Virus record (IMG/VR): IMGVR_UViG_3300048597_000637
Location: 1-42,290 of that record
Source: a virus
Reading direction: 5' to 3' (one strand)
DNA length: 42,290 bases
Under the pieces are notes generated by a model. That model saw nothing but the letters and a program-made list of their open reading frames with translations. It did not search any database and was not told the origin of the DNA. Every line of letters starts with the position of its first letter. The first letter of the stretch is position 1. Below are positions 31,317 to 38,523 of this stretch, in pieces. Position numbers and translations under genes: made by a program.

Positions 31317-32014
31317 GCCGCATCGATGACGTTGTGCAGTTGCCGGGTCGCATGCGGGTTCTCGGCAACGCGGCCGGTGAGAGCGAACGTGGTGGCGTTG
31401 AACAGCCGCCATGCCGTCTCGTCGCCCCAGTCATGCGGTGGCGTCTCGTATGCCTCCAGCACGTCATCGACACGCTGAAGGTTGATGACGCCTTTCCGGT
31501 AGAACTCCAGCACTAGATGGTCCGCGTCGCGCTGGGTGAGGGCAGTGTGCCGGTACCGCTCGATGCGCTGCGCCTGTTGCAGGCGCTGACTGCGAAGCGG
31601 TTCGACCACCTCGGCGACGAGGCCGGGAAGGTCCCGCCTGGCGTTCTGTGTGTGCTTGCGCCGGATCACATGGTCACCGGCGAAGGCCAAATTGTCGCAA
31701 ACGAAGACGCGACTGCCGAAGCTGATCCCGATTGGGAACGTCTTGTCGTGGCTGTTACGCAGGCCGACCGTGTCAGTGTAGTCGCCGTACTCGCTCTTGA
31801 GCGACAGGACGCCGAAGAATCGGGCGCTATCCTCGGTCACGCCGTAATCCTCTTGGACGATGTCGTGGCCGTAGAAGCCGAGCGCGTACTTCACCATGTC
31901 CACCACGGCGCTGTGCGCGATGGGGACATGAGTGGGAGTCGAGCCGGGAAGCGGAAGAGCGGCAAGTTGGTCGTAGTTCGCCGGCGAAGCGCCAGCGTGA
32001 AGCAACAACGTCAT
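31304..32014 (-). CDS. DUF932-family phage/plasmid protein
   Basis: 236 residues from the ATG at 32012-32014, with AGGAGA upstream. The DUF932 signature is readable: FFGVLSLKSEYGDYTDTVGL, RNSHDKTFPIGISFGSRVFV, CDNLAFAGDHVIRRKHT. DUF932 proteins are widespread in phages and plasmids; their role is not firmly known. The longer frame to 32053 adds sequence before the ribosome site. Second large gene of the leftward accessory operon. Confidence 0.85.
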   Translation of the reverse strand: MTLLLHAGASPANYDQLAALPLPGSTPTHVPIAHSAVVDMVKYALGFYGHDIVQEDYGVTEDSARFFGVLSLKSEYGDYTDTVGLRNSHDKTFPIGISFGSRVFVCDNLAFAGDHVIRRKHTQNARRDLPGLVAEVVEPLRSQRLQQAQRIERYRHTALTQRDADHLVLEFYRKGVINLQRVDDVLEAYETPPHDWGDETAWRLFNATTFALTGRVAENPHATRQLHNVIDAACVH

Positions 32015-32096
32015 GGTCTGTCTCCTGGGTTTGGAAGGAACTCCGGAGATCATTGTCCCATGCAGGAGCGCTGCGCCTGGCGGGCCTGGGGATAGG

Positions 32097-32291
32097 CTAA
32101 AGCGGATAACGCTTTGCGAGCCTGGCTATCATCGCCGCAAGCCTGTCAGCCGCATACGCTCGCTCCGTGCCCTGTAGCGCCTCGATGTGACAGCGGTGCG
32201 CGTCGATGGCTCCGGCAGCTCGGAGGAGCGTCTGAGCGTCAGTCCTGAGCCTGCTGGCCCACTTCCGGGCTATGAAGACTTCTTGGGACAT
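32097..32291 (-). CDS. small helical basic protein
   Basis: 64 residues (MSQEVFIARKWASRLRTDAQ onward, ending IARLAKRYPL). Helical and basic. Its ATG lies inside the last codons of the zinc knuckle gene, so the two are co-translated. No family recognised. Confidence 0.6.
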   Translation of the reverse strand: MSQEVFIARKWASRLRTDAQTLLRAAGAIDAHRCHIEALQGTERAYAADRLAAMIARLAKRYPL

Positions 32292-32431
32292 GACCTGGCC
32301 GTGTGGCCGTCCTCCTGACAGTGGCCGCATCTGAGCGGCTTCTTGCCGGGGATGCCGGCGAAGATGTCCTTGAGCTCCTGATCGATAGTGTCGCGCTTGT
32401 CGAGCAGTTCTCTGATGCGTTGAGTGTCCAT
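32270..32431 (-). CDS. zinc-knuckle (CCHC) protein
   Basis: 53 residues by hand translation. Residues 1-28 are a charged helix (MDTQRIRELLDKRDTIDQEL). Residues 35-48 are CGHCQEDGHTARSC, a perfect C-x2-C-x4-H-x4-C knuckle like those of retroviral nucleocapsid and some phage proteins. It probably binds single-stranded nucleic acid. Its ATG overlaps the upstream TGA (TGATG). Confidence 0.75.
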   Translation of the reverse strand: MDTQRIRELLDKRDTIDQELKDIFAGIPGKKPLRCGHCQEDGHTARSCPKKSS

Positions 32432-32700
32432 CACTGATCCCCGACACAAGGAGGCAGGTGCTTTGCGAGAGCGGTCTCAAGCTTCGCTACTGCCTGAGCC
32501 TTTTCGCAGCCACGGGACGCCAGCCGTACATCCCGGATTGCCATTTCAAGTGCCCAGGCTTGCGCGCTAAGCTTGGTCGCCTCTCGCCCAAGCACGAACG
32601 CCACTTTCATAGCGGTGTTATATATCGGCGGCTTGGGCTCGGAGCCCCAGCCAGGGCCGTAATTAAAACCGAGAGTGCGTGGATCGATTGCCTGGTTCAT
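32431..32700 (-). CDS. unknown helical protein (89 aa)
   Basis: MNQAIDPRTLGFNYGPGWGS at the N-terminus, then a helical half (AWALEMAIRDVRLASRGCEK). Starts at the ATG at 32698-32700 and ends overlapping the zinc knuckle gene. No family recognised. Confidence 0.65.
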   Translation of the reverse strand: MNQAIDPRTLGFNYGPGWGSEPKPPIYNTAMKVAFVLGREATKLSAQAWALEMAIRDVRLASRGCEKAQAVAKLETALAKHLPPCVGDQ

Positions 32701-32773
32701 TCTCTGTCCTCCTGTTGGTGGGACAGTTCCTCTACGCCGATTTCAAGCCCTAGGAACCGGACGGTATGAAGCG

Positions 32774-32792
32774 AAAAGGCCCACATGGGGCC
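32774..32792 (-). terminator. partial terminator below the YopX-family gene
   Basis: GGCCC-ACATG-GGGCC (32778-32792) followed leftward by TTTTCGC. Short stem, so termination may be partial. It lies in a 113-bp gap before the 89-residue gene. Confidence 0.5.
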
Positions 32793-32813
32793 CATGTTCG
32801 CTATGAGACAGGA

Positions 32814-33230
32814 TCACTTCTGTAGGAGGTCAGGATTTTCGTAGACGTTTCCGATGACTTCGCAGGTACGTGGATGTCCGCCTGTCACCATGTCCGCTAG
32901 CGTGATGCCGTCATACCTAAATGCCCCACCATCGAAGATAACGGGGAATATGTCCGACGAACTGAACACTTTATCCGATGCGTACATTTCGTCCTCACAA
33001 TGCAACACATCCCCCTCATAAATCTCCTTCCCGTTCTTGTCGGTGACGCCGGTGAATTGCATGACAGCAAGAACGGTGTATCCCTTCAAGCGAGCTGGTT
33101 TATGAGGCTGTCCCGGATCGTTGAGAGTCCCGCTCTCGTTCAGGTAGGTGTTGCCATTCCAGAAGACGAGCTTTTCATCCGTCACCATGCTTTTCCCGTT
33201 CCACGCCCGAAACTTGATGACGCGGCTCAT
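32814..33230 (-). CDS. YopX-family protein
   Basis: 138 residues from the ATG at 33228-33230. The YopX pattern is clear: MSRVIKFRAWNGKSMV, LAVMQFTGVTDKNGKEIYEG, DVLHCEDEMYASDK, CEVIGNVYENPDLL. YopX is a small beta-rich domain found in many Gram-positive and Gram-negative phages; its role is unknown. The start overlaps the stop of the upstream gene. Confidence 0.85.
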   Translation of the reverse strand: MSRVIKFRAWNGKSMVTDEKLVFWNGNTYLNESGTLNDPGQPHKPARLKGYTVLAVMQFTGVTDKNGKEIYEGDVLHCEDEMYASDKVFSSSDIFPVIFDGGAFRYDGITLADMVTGGHPRTCEVIGNVYENPDLLQK

Positions 33231-33523
33231 ATGCCCTGATGCATTAGGCACTCTTCACCGCCCGCATGATTGTACGAACAGGTGAGGCACCCGCGATCAT
33301 CGTAAGTGAGGTAGCAGTCATCCGTGCTGTGATGAGCCTTCGGCCTCCCGCCCTTTTTACCGTTCTCACGACTCGACTTCGCCTTCTTCTCGGACTTGAT
33401 GGAGCCAAGAGTTATGGCTGCGGAGTTCTTCAATTCCCTCGGGTACAAGGAGCAATTTCTTCGGTCGCAGGCACCATGGTTGTTTTCGAGAACGCATTGA
33501 GGGCATCGATTTTCGTATTTCAT
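33227..33523 (-). CDS. Cys-rich zinc-binding protein
   Basis: 98 residues. A first Cys group (CPQCVLENNHGACDRRNC) and a last group (CYLTYDDRGCLTCSYNHAGG then EECLMH) flank a basic middle (KKAKSSRENGKKGGRPKAHH). The ends could close one or two zinc sites, and the middle may touch DNA. Overlaps the YopX gene by 4 nt. No family known. Confidence 0.65.
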   Translation of the reverse strand: MKYENRCPQCVLENNHGACDRRNCSLYPRELKNSAAITLGSIKSEKKAKSSRENGKKGGRPKAHHSTDDCYLTYDDRGCLTCSYNHAGGEECLMHQGI

Positions 33524-33535
33524 GGATCGACGCGT

Positions 33536-33673
33536 TTACCGCTTCTTATCGAGCTTATTCTTCAAGCTGATCTGCCGCTTGATGCTCTGCTGGTAGAAAT
33601 AAACACCTAGGTCTTTCTCGGCTGGAACAGCCAGCTTCTTTGAAAGGCTTTGGGCGAAAGTGCGCTTTTTCAT
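33536..33673 (-). CDS. small basic protein at the head of the accessory operon
   Basis: 45 residues by hand translation: MKKRTFAQSLSKKLAVPAEK, then DLGVYFYQQSIKRQISLK and NKLDKKR. Strongly basic. The first gene after the promoter at 33699-33726; AAGAG lies a few bases before the ATG. Likely an early small protein, perhaps DNA-binding. Confidence 0.6.
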   Translation of the reverse strand: MKKRTFAQSLSKKLAVPAEKDLGVYFYQQSIKRQISLKNKLDKKR

Positions 33674-33698
33674 ATCTCTTAGTTAGGGGTATGTATGG

Positions 33699-33726
33699 AT
33701 TATATACCTAGCGCTAGGTTATGCAA
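33699..33726 (-). promoter_or_regulatory. strong promoter with palindromic operator in its spacer
   Basis: On the minus strand TTGCAT (33721-33726), a 16-bp spacer, and a perfect TATAAT (33699-33704). The spacer contains the perfect 14-bp palindrome ACCTAGCGCTAGGT (33706-33719). A repressor on it would block polymerase. It drives the leftward accessory operon 33673-31030. Confidence 0.75.
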
Positions 33727-33734
33727 GTTTTGGC

Positions 33735-33743
33735 TGTGGATAA
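33735..33743 (+). promoter_or_regulatory. third perfect DnaA box
   Basis: TGTGGATAA, nine bases upstream of the -35 of the leftward promoter. It may link that promoter to DnaA or be a spare binding site. Confidence 0.5.
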
Positions 33744-33744
33744 G

Positions 33745-33767
33745 AAAACCCCGCTGGTTAGGCGGGG
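33745..33767 (-). terminator. terminator of the primase-like operon
   Basis: CCCCGC-TGGTTAG-GCGGGG, followed leftward by TTTTCTTA. The stop codon of the preceding 62-residue gene (33758-33760) lies inside its loop. Confidence 0.85.
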
Positions 33768-33946
33768 CTGTCGAACAACGTAGGCTCTAGAAACCGATCT
33801 GATGCTCGCCTCTGTGTAGATGGCCTCGCATCCTCCCGGAGCTCAAAGAGCGTTGGTTGGGTGAGTTTGGGTTGGTCCTGGGCCTTTCGCATAGCGACAA
33901 TATCGCGCCATGCGTATCTGCGGCCGTCGATCTCGACGTACTTCAT
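33758..33946 (-). CDS. small protein with two sliding-clamp-binding-like motifs
   Basis: 62 residues. MKYVEIDGRRYAWRDIVAMR forms a small fold; the rest is flexible. QPTLF at 30-34 fits the QxxLF beta-clamp motif, and EPTLF at 54-58 is a near copy at the C-terminus. It overlaps the primase-like stop as ATGA. It may tether the phage replication proteins to the host clamp or block it. The motif reading is by pattern only. Confidence 0.6.
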   Translation of the reverse strand: MKYVEIDGRRYAWRDIVAMRKAQDQPKLTQPTLFELREDARPSTQRRASDRFLEPTLFDSPA

Positions 33947-34518
33947 GCCGATTTCGGAAACTTGACGACGTTCGGTGTGAAGTCAGGCGGGATGTAGGTG
34001 AGCTCTTGGACGCCAAAGTATCCCAAAAGCTGGCCGTTCTCATCGCGGAATGGAATCGCGACTGAGCCGCGAACGACACCCTTGGGCGCAAACCCGATAC
34101 CGTGCCTTGTGGCGAACTCCACGGAAAAGCCGATGGCTTCAACCGCTTCGTTTTCAGGCTCCAAGTACGGGAGCGGAGTAAGGGTTCTCGTGCCCTCTCG
34201 TCCGCTACTGCCGCTCTCTGGAACGGTGCGGGTATCGTCCCGCTGGTCTCCAATGAGGAATGATGCAGCCTCTTTGGCCTGCACCTTCATGACATGTGCG
34301 ACGAGCGCGATCTGGTCGCCGCCCTTCTTCACGCCCCAACAATAGAACGCAGACTTGCTTGGGGTGATGACGAGCGCGCGCTCGCCTGCGTTGGGACAGG
34401 CCGGGCAGTGCGCCCGAAACTGTCCGTTGCCTTGCTTGAGCTTGAGCCCAAGCTTGCTCGCGGCTTCCTCGATGGAGACGCGCTGCTTTACCTCGGAAAA
34501 GTCGACGAATCCGGACAT
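33943..34518 (-). CDS. CHC2-type primase-like zinc-finger protein
   Basis: 191 residues from the ATG at 34516-34518, with CAGGAGG upstream. The first 75 residues resemble the primase zinc domain: VKQRVSIEEAASKLGLKLK, FRAHCPACPNAG, SKSAFYCWGVKKGGDQIAL. One Cys of the usual second pair is missing (CWGV). Residues 130-180 (GFSVEFATRHGIGFAPKGV, GSVAIPFRDENGQLLGYFG) match the next primase segment. There is no TOPRIM, so it is a primase fragment or a regulator that reads templates. A longer frame to 34893 passes back over the RNA structure and an opposite gene and is rejected. Confidence 0.75.
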   Translation of the reverse strand: MSGFVDFSEVKQRVSIEEAASKLGLKLKQGNGQFRAHCPACPNAGERALVITPSKSAFYCWGVKKGGDQIALVAHVMKVQAKEAASFLIGDQRDDTRTVPESGSSGREGTRTLTPLPYLEPENEAVEAIGFSVEFATRHGIGFAPKGVVRGSVAIPFRDENGQLLGYFGVQELTYIPPDFTPNVVKFPKSA

Positions 34519-34572
34519 CGCTGCCTCCTGTGAATGAGCTGTCCACAGAGAAGGATACCATCCGGGGTCGGA

Positions 34573-34581
34573 TGATATGCT
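34573..34581 (+). promoter_or_regulatory. extended -10 promoter for the structured RNA
   Basis: TGA-TATGCT, an extended -10 element. Transcription would start near 34588-34590, one or two bases before the left arm of the long RNA stem. The -35 is poor, as usual for extended -10 promoters. Confidence 0.5.
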
Positions 34582-34590
34582 GAGGCAAGA

Positions 34591-34685
34591 TTGGGTGTGG
34601 ACGGCTGGGAGGTAGCCGATACCCTCACAAATCGGGGGATGAAGCTCGTAAGGAGGGAACGCGCCCCCTAGCCGCCCGCACCCAA
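34591..34685 (+). ncRNA. undescribed long-stem structured RNA (leader or small RNA)
   Basis: Bases 34591-34612 pair with 34664-34685: 22 positions, of which 18 are Watson-Crick, 2 are G-U and 2 are mismatches. The loop (34613-34663) can form smaller stems such as CTC-GTAAG-GAG. The ribosome site AAGGAGG of the next gene follows the stem at once. The RNA could be a leader that controls that gene or an independent small RNA. It does not match SRP RNA, 6S, tmRNA or a riboswitch that I know. Confidence 0.65.
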
Positions 34686-34710
34686 AACAATCGCGGGAGA
34701 AGGAGGCCAA

Positions 34711-34890
34711 ATGGCCAACGGAAAGCGCCCCGATTACGAGGTGTTCGTTTCTCAGAAAGGGAAGGACGACAAGAACTTCTACACGAAGGTCGGCGCGGCC
34801 TGGAATGTCTCGTCTGATGGCATTTCCTTCAAGCTTCACGCCCTGCCGCTCGATGGCAACCTCGTCCTCTTTCCGCCGAAGGAAGATTGA
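34711..34890 (+). CDS. small conserved protein after the structured RNA
   Basis: 59 residues by hand translation: MANGKRPDYEVFVSQKGKDD, then KNFYTKVGAAWNVSSDGISF and KLHALPLDGNLVLFPPKED. A compact beta protein; AAGGAGG lies at the right distance before its ATG. I recall similar small proteins in proteobacterial accessory regions. It is alone in the rightward direction and is followed by a strong terminator. Confidence 0.8.
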   Translation: MANGKRPDYEVFVSQKGKDDKNFYTKVGAAWNVSSDGISFKLHALPLDGNLVLFPPKED

Positions 34891-34893
34891 CAC

Positions 34894-34920
34894 AAAGCCC
34901 CGCGCGTTCTGCGGGGCTTT
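34894..34920. terminator. bidirectional terminator
   Basis: AAAGCCCCGC, loop GCGTTCT, GCGGGGCTTT: a perfect 10-bp stem with A and T tracts on both sides. It serves the 59-residue gene and the leftward genes facing it. Confidence 0.92.
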
Positions 34921-34923
34921 CTC

Positions 34924-35061
34924 TCATTCGCTGTCGTATCTGATACCGCAATAGCGGCAAGCTGCGTGGTCGGGCGGCGGACCGTCAAGGTATAGGACGC
35001 CGTCCTTAGGGAGCGTCCAGCTCCACCCATGCCAGCCGAATAAGAAGCATGTGAGTTTCAT
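34924..35061 (-). CDS. small Trp/Cys-rich protein
   Basis: 45 residues by hand translation: MKLTCFLFGWHGWSWTLPKD, then GVLYLDGPPPDHAACRYCGI and RYDSE. C5 and the final CRYC with nearby His suggest a zinc site, a pattern seen in small phage proteins. It ends at the terminator. Function unknown. Confidence 0.65.
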   Translation of the reverse strand: MKLTCFLFGWHGWSWTLPKDGVLYLDGPPPDHAACRYCGIRYDSE

Positions 35062-35087
35062 GGTCGTGAAATGTCTATTGTCCGTCC

Positions 35088-35375
35088 TTAATCGAGTGGT
35101 GCCATAAAGCCCTCACGGATCGCTACGCGTCCCTTGCCTGGCGGTAGATCGTGGCCATGCCACCCGATTTGCTCGCCACGAATGGCAAATGACATGGAGT
35201 AGAAGGCATCGAATGGCATACGCTTCTCAATGCGGCCATCCCACTTACTCTCGTCACTGCCGTACCAGAACTCTTCCTGCTTACGGAGCGCGGCTTCTGC
35301 TGCTTCGGGGTCATGCGTCCCGATGATGAAACAGTAGGATGCGTTCTCGTCCTGAAATACCGTGATTTTCTTCAT
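35088..35375 (-). CDS. unknown protein (95 aa)
   Basis: MKKITVFQDENASYCFIIGT then an acidic helix (HDPEAAEAALRKQEEFWYG) and a beta section (MSFAIRGEQIGWHGHDLPPG). Alpha/beta composition. No family recognised. Confidence 0.7.
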   Translation of the reverse strand: MKKITVFQDENASYCFIIGTHDPEAAEAALRKQEEFWYGSDESKWDGRIEKRMPFDAFYSMSFAIRGEQIGWHGHDLPPGKGRVAIREGFMAPLD

Positions 35376-35386
35376 ACCTCTGGTGA

Positions 35387-36304
35387 TTACGGCTTACTAA
35401 TATCGAACGGCTCCCCGGTCGGCCGCTCCCATGGCTCCTCCCAAAGCTCCCAAAGCGGGGCACGGGGCGCGCGCCAGAGCTGCGTGGAGAAGCCTTTCAC
35501 GGCCTTGAATAGATACTTGTCGGCGTGCCGCTTATTCCGGAGCCGATGCATGATGGTCTTGATCCGCTGGCGCTGGGTCTCGCGTTCGCCTTCGGTAGTC
35601 ACGAAAAGCACTTTCAAGTTTCGGATGCCCCACACCTCCTTGAACAGCAGGCGGTCGAAGAATTCTTCGTACCGGTCGAACTTCTCCTCGATGGCGTCCG
35701 GCGTCATCGTCGCCCGATCACCCTCAATCGTGTAGTAGCGATAGGTCTCCGGCTTTAGGCCAATGAGATTGTCGGGCGTCAGGTCAGTCTTGCTCAGTTT
35801 TATGCGGAGCGGAGTCGCAGACTTGGCCGTCTCAGGCGGGCATTTCTCGTGCGCGAGAATCTGCTCCTTCGAGATGAAAGGGACACCGTCCCGCATCGCC
35901 CCGAGCTCGATAGAGGCTGAGATGCAGGCGTTCATAGCCCGATGCGGCATGTAGTCGGTTCGGGGCTTGGCGAGGTGGTAACCCGCGCGAGCGACAAGGT
36001 CGCGCATCGCTTCCGCATTGTCGTACCACGCAGGCTCGGGGTTCGGGCCGTCCGGATTCAGCTGCCATGGCCGAGTAAGGAACGGACCGCCACCGACCTT
36101 CTCGTGTACTAGGTGCTTCATCCGCTCCTTAAAGATGCTGATGGCTGCACCGTTCCCATGTGCCCAGAAGGGATAGGCGATGTCGCGCGGCAGGGGGCCG
36201 TGTCGCTCGATGGCGGCGCCTAGGTACGCCTCGCGCGGCTGGACAAGCACGAGCTTGCCCGTCGAGACAGGTTTATATGGCTTTCGGCGCGTAGAGGCAG
36301 GCAT
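35387..36304 (-). CDS. Replic_Relax-like plasmid relaxation protein
   Basis: 305 residues from the ATG at 36302-36304; a second ATG at 36347-36349 would add 15 residues and neither has a clear ribosome site. The N-terminal half is a winged-helix-like region (AAIERHGPLPRDIAYPFWA, ISIFKERMKHLVHE). The C-terminal half matches replication-relaxation proteins: GLKPETYRYYTIEGDRATM, FDRYEEFFDRLLFKEVWGI, LKVLFVTTEGERETQRQRI. Such proteins sit beside coupling ATPases in conjugative and mobilisable elements and in plasmid replication loci. Its neighbour is such an ATPase. Confidence 0.65.
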   Translation of the reverse strand: MPASTRRKPYKPVSTGKLVLVQPREAYLGAAIERHGPLPRDIAYPFWAHGNGAAISIFKERMKHLVHEKVGGGPFLTRPWQLNPDGPNPEPAWYDNAEAMRDLVARAGYHLAKPRTDYMPHRAMNACISASIELGAMRDGVPFISKEQILAHEKCPPETAKSATPLRIKLSKTDLTPDNLIGLKPETYRYYTIEGDRATMTPDAIEEKFDRYEEFFDRLLFKEVWGIRNLKVLFVTTEGERETQRQRIKTIMHRLRNKRHADKYLFKAVKGFSTQLWRAPRAPLWELWEEPWERPTGEPFDISKP

Positions 36305-36393
36305 GAGGGGTAGATAGATGCGCCCTCGCGACCTGTAACCGGCCAGCATGGCTAGCACGGCTACAGCGAGGCATAGGGGACGCTATAGGGAGT

Positions 36394-38523
36394 CTACCAC
36401 TCGTCGGAAAATTCCTGGCCGTCGTCTGTGGATTGCTTCCGCTGCGCTCGTTTGCGGGCGTTCTTCGTCATGCGCGGTTCGGCTAGGTCGGCGGGTGCGG
36501 TAACAACCTGTTCGGATGGCTCCTCGACCTTATGGGTAACCGGCTCTTCAACCTCTTCGCCGCGAGCGCGCCGCAGGTCGCGAACGATGGCGTCGCTGGA
36601 CGACAGGGAGATACGGAATTGATTGGCCGCTCGGAAATAGTGGTACGCGTTGTCAGAGACTTTCGGTTCTCGGTCTAGGAGACCTGGCGTGATTGGGATG
36701 GAAACCGCCGCTGGTGTGACATTCCGGATGTGGGCCGCGAAGTGCAAATCCGGCTGATCCAGGATGAAATCGGGGGTCGTGCGCATGTCGGGGGCCATCG
36801 CCCTGGCGTCGGAAATCGACACCTTCGACGCGAACTTGATCCCGGTGTTGGCGGCAAGGGATGCGCGTAGCTTGTGGCTCGCCTGGTCAAGATACTGATG
36901 ACCTAGAACGATGCCGCAATTGTGCTTGCGGACCTCCGTGAGGAAGTCGTCGATGGTGTCGTCGAAATACTCGTGACACTCGTCGATGAAGATGAAGGTC
37001 GGCTTGCGCTGCTCCCTCGGTAGCGCCGCGCGTTCCATGATGGCCTGGAGGATGAGTGAAATCATCACGCGGCCGTACTTCCCGGAGTCGTCCTTGAGAA
37101 AATCCTTGGCGGTGTCGATGAGCACCACGGAGCCCTTGTTGAGCAAGTCGAAGAAGTCGACCTTGGTCGAGGGCGCGGTAAACAGTCGCTCGAAGGCCGG
37201 CGTGTCGATCACGGCCTGGAGCCGGTAGCGCACTTCCTCACGCGTCTTCTGGAAGATGGATTTCGGTCGCAGGAAGTCGCGCTCAAAGAACTCACGGGGG
37301 ATGCGGGGCAGGGACCGTATTGCCGGCAGGTAGGGTGTTGGGTCGTCCATAAGCTGCATCATGTCGAGGATGGTCGCCGGCCGGCCCATCGTCTTGGGCA
37401 GGGACAGCATGAGCCTAGCGACCATGCGGAAGAAGACGCCCTGCTTTGCGGACAGGTCCGCGCCTAGAAGCCCGTCGAAGAGGTAGTCGAAGGTTTGGAG
37501 GACGCCCGCGAGTACCTGCTCCTGGGTTACCTCGTCGTAGGCATCGAGCCGCTTTACATCGAAGATGTTGATAGCTGGTGGGTGCTTCACGTCCTTAGGA
37601 GTGATGAGAACCACCTTGTCGTAGAACTTCTCGCCCATCACCTGAGAGAAGATCTCAAGCTTCGTGAGGCGATTGATCAGGTCACCCTGGCTGTCGATGA
37701 CTACGATTGACGGCGGATCGTCAGTCTTCAGGTCGTTGAAAATGAGGGTTTCGAGGAGCGAGGTCTTGCCCGCGCCGGTACCTCCGACCGCATGCCAGTG
37801 CGTGTAGCGTTCCCTATAGGAGAGCTTTAGCGGAACTGGGGTTTGGTAGAGGTCGAGGAACGGTGTGCCACGAAGATAGCGCTCCGTGAGCTCGTTAAGC
37901 GGGAGCTTCGCCTCCTCGGGAAAGATGAGCGGCTTCGTCCCATCCGGCGTAGTTCCGGAAACGGCATAGATATTGTCGGTGTAGGCCTTGATAAGCCCGG
38001 TGAAGAGCCCGCGGTCATCGTAGTCCCGGTCGTAGAAGTGGGTAATGATTTGCGATACCCACGTCTTCGGGTTCGCGAGCGCGTAGATGAGCGGAATAGT
38101 GAAGGGCGATGGCGCCTGCATCTCGGGAAGCGCTTCGCCTATTCCGGTGAGTGCTGGCACCAGCGCTTCAAGTAGCTTGTCGTCGAACTCCTTCTGCCGG
38201 TCGAAGTAGGTCTTCTTCCTGGCAAGGAGGTTGCTGAGCCTGGTCTGCTCGATGAGCGTCATGCTGCTCCTGAGCGGCGGCATGCTGAACATCATGTCTT
38301 CCGCGTCCAGAATGGTGCGGAGGCATTTCTCGATAGGATCGTGGAGAAGCTGCGGCACCTCGTAGCAATACGACATGACTTTGGCGACGAGCTGTTCCTT
38401 ATCTCGCCCGTGAAGCCGCTGGCACTCCGCTACCTCGGCATAGCGTTGCCGGAGGTCGCGCATCTCCCGGTCCACCTCGGTCCCGAAGAAGCGACGGAAG
38501 AACGGGGTGAAGACCGAAGGCAC
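36394..38523 (-). CDS. VirD4/TraG-like DNA-pumping motor ATPase, soluble form
   Basis: 709 residues. Walker A GGTGAGKTS is at 247-255; VVIDSQGD follows at 274-281; Walker B IFIDE is at 511-515; GHQYLDQ with Q543 is the sensor region. This is the conjugation coupling protein (TraM/VirD4/TraG, HerA-FtsK superfamily) layout. Unlike true coupling proteins it has no transmembrane pair at the N-terminus. The C-terminal 60 residues are disordered (EEVEEPVTHKVEEPSEQV). It is encoded with the Replic_Relax-like gene. The role in a phage is not known: mobilisation, partition or DNA transfer. Confidence 0.85.
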   Translation of the reverse strand: MPSVFTPFFRRFFGTEVDREMRDLRQRYAEVAECQRLHGRDKEQLVAKVMSYCYEVPQLLHDPIEKCLRTILDAEDMMFSMPPLRSSMTLIEQTRLSNLLARKKTYFDRQKEFDDKLLEALVPALTGIGEALPEMQAPSPFTIPLIYALANPKTWVSQIITHFYDRDYDDRGLFTGLIKAYTDNIYAVSGTTPDGTKPLIFPEEAKLPLNELTERYLRGTPFLDLYQTPVPLKLSYRERYTHWHAVGGTGAGKTSLLETLIFNDLKTDDPPSIVVIDSQGDLINRLTKLEIFSQVMGEKFYDKVVLITPKDVKHPPAINIFDVKRLDAYDEVTQEQVLAGVLQTFDYLFDGLLGADLSAKQGVFFRMVARLMLSLPKTMGRPATILDMMQLMDDPTPYLPAIRSLPRIPREFFERDFLRPKSIFQKTREEVRYRLQAVIDTPAFERLFTAPSTKVDFFDLLNKGSVVLIDTAKDFLKDDSGKYGRVMISLILQAIMERAALPREQRKPTFIFIDECHEYFDDTIDDFLTEVRKHNCGIVLGHQYLDQASHKLRASLAANTGIKFASKVSISDARAMAPDMRTTPDFILDQPDLHFAAHIRNVTPAAVSIPITPGLLDREPKVSDNAYHYFRAANQFRISLSSSDAIVRDLRRARGEEVEEPVTHKVEEPSEQVVTAPADLAEPRMTKNARKRAQRKQSTDDGQEFSDEW

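Noticed and set aside
31517-32095. Rightward 192-residue frame
   Set aside because: Antisense to the DUF932 gene; Val/Ala/Arg-rich shadow.
34519-34893. Long N-terminal extension of the primase-like gene
   Set aside because: Reads backwards through the structured RNA and the 59-residue gene; a strong ribosome site marks the internal start.
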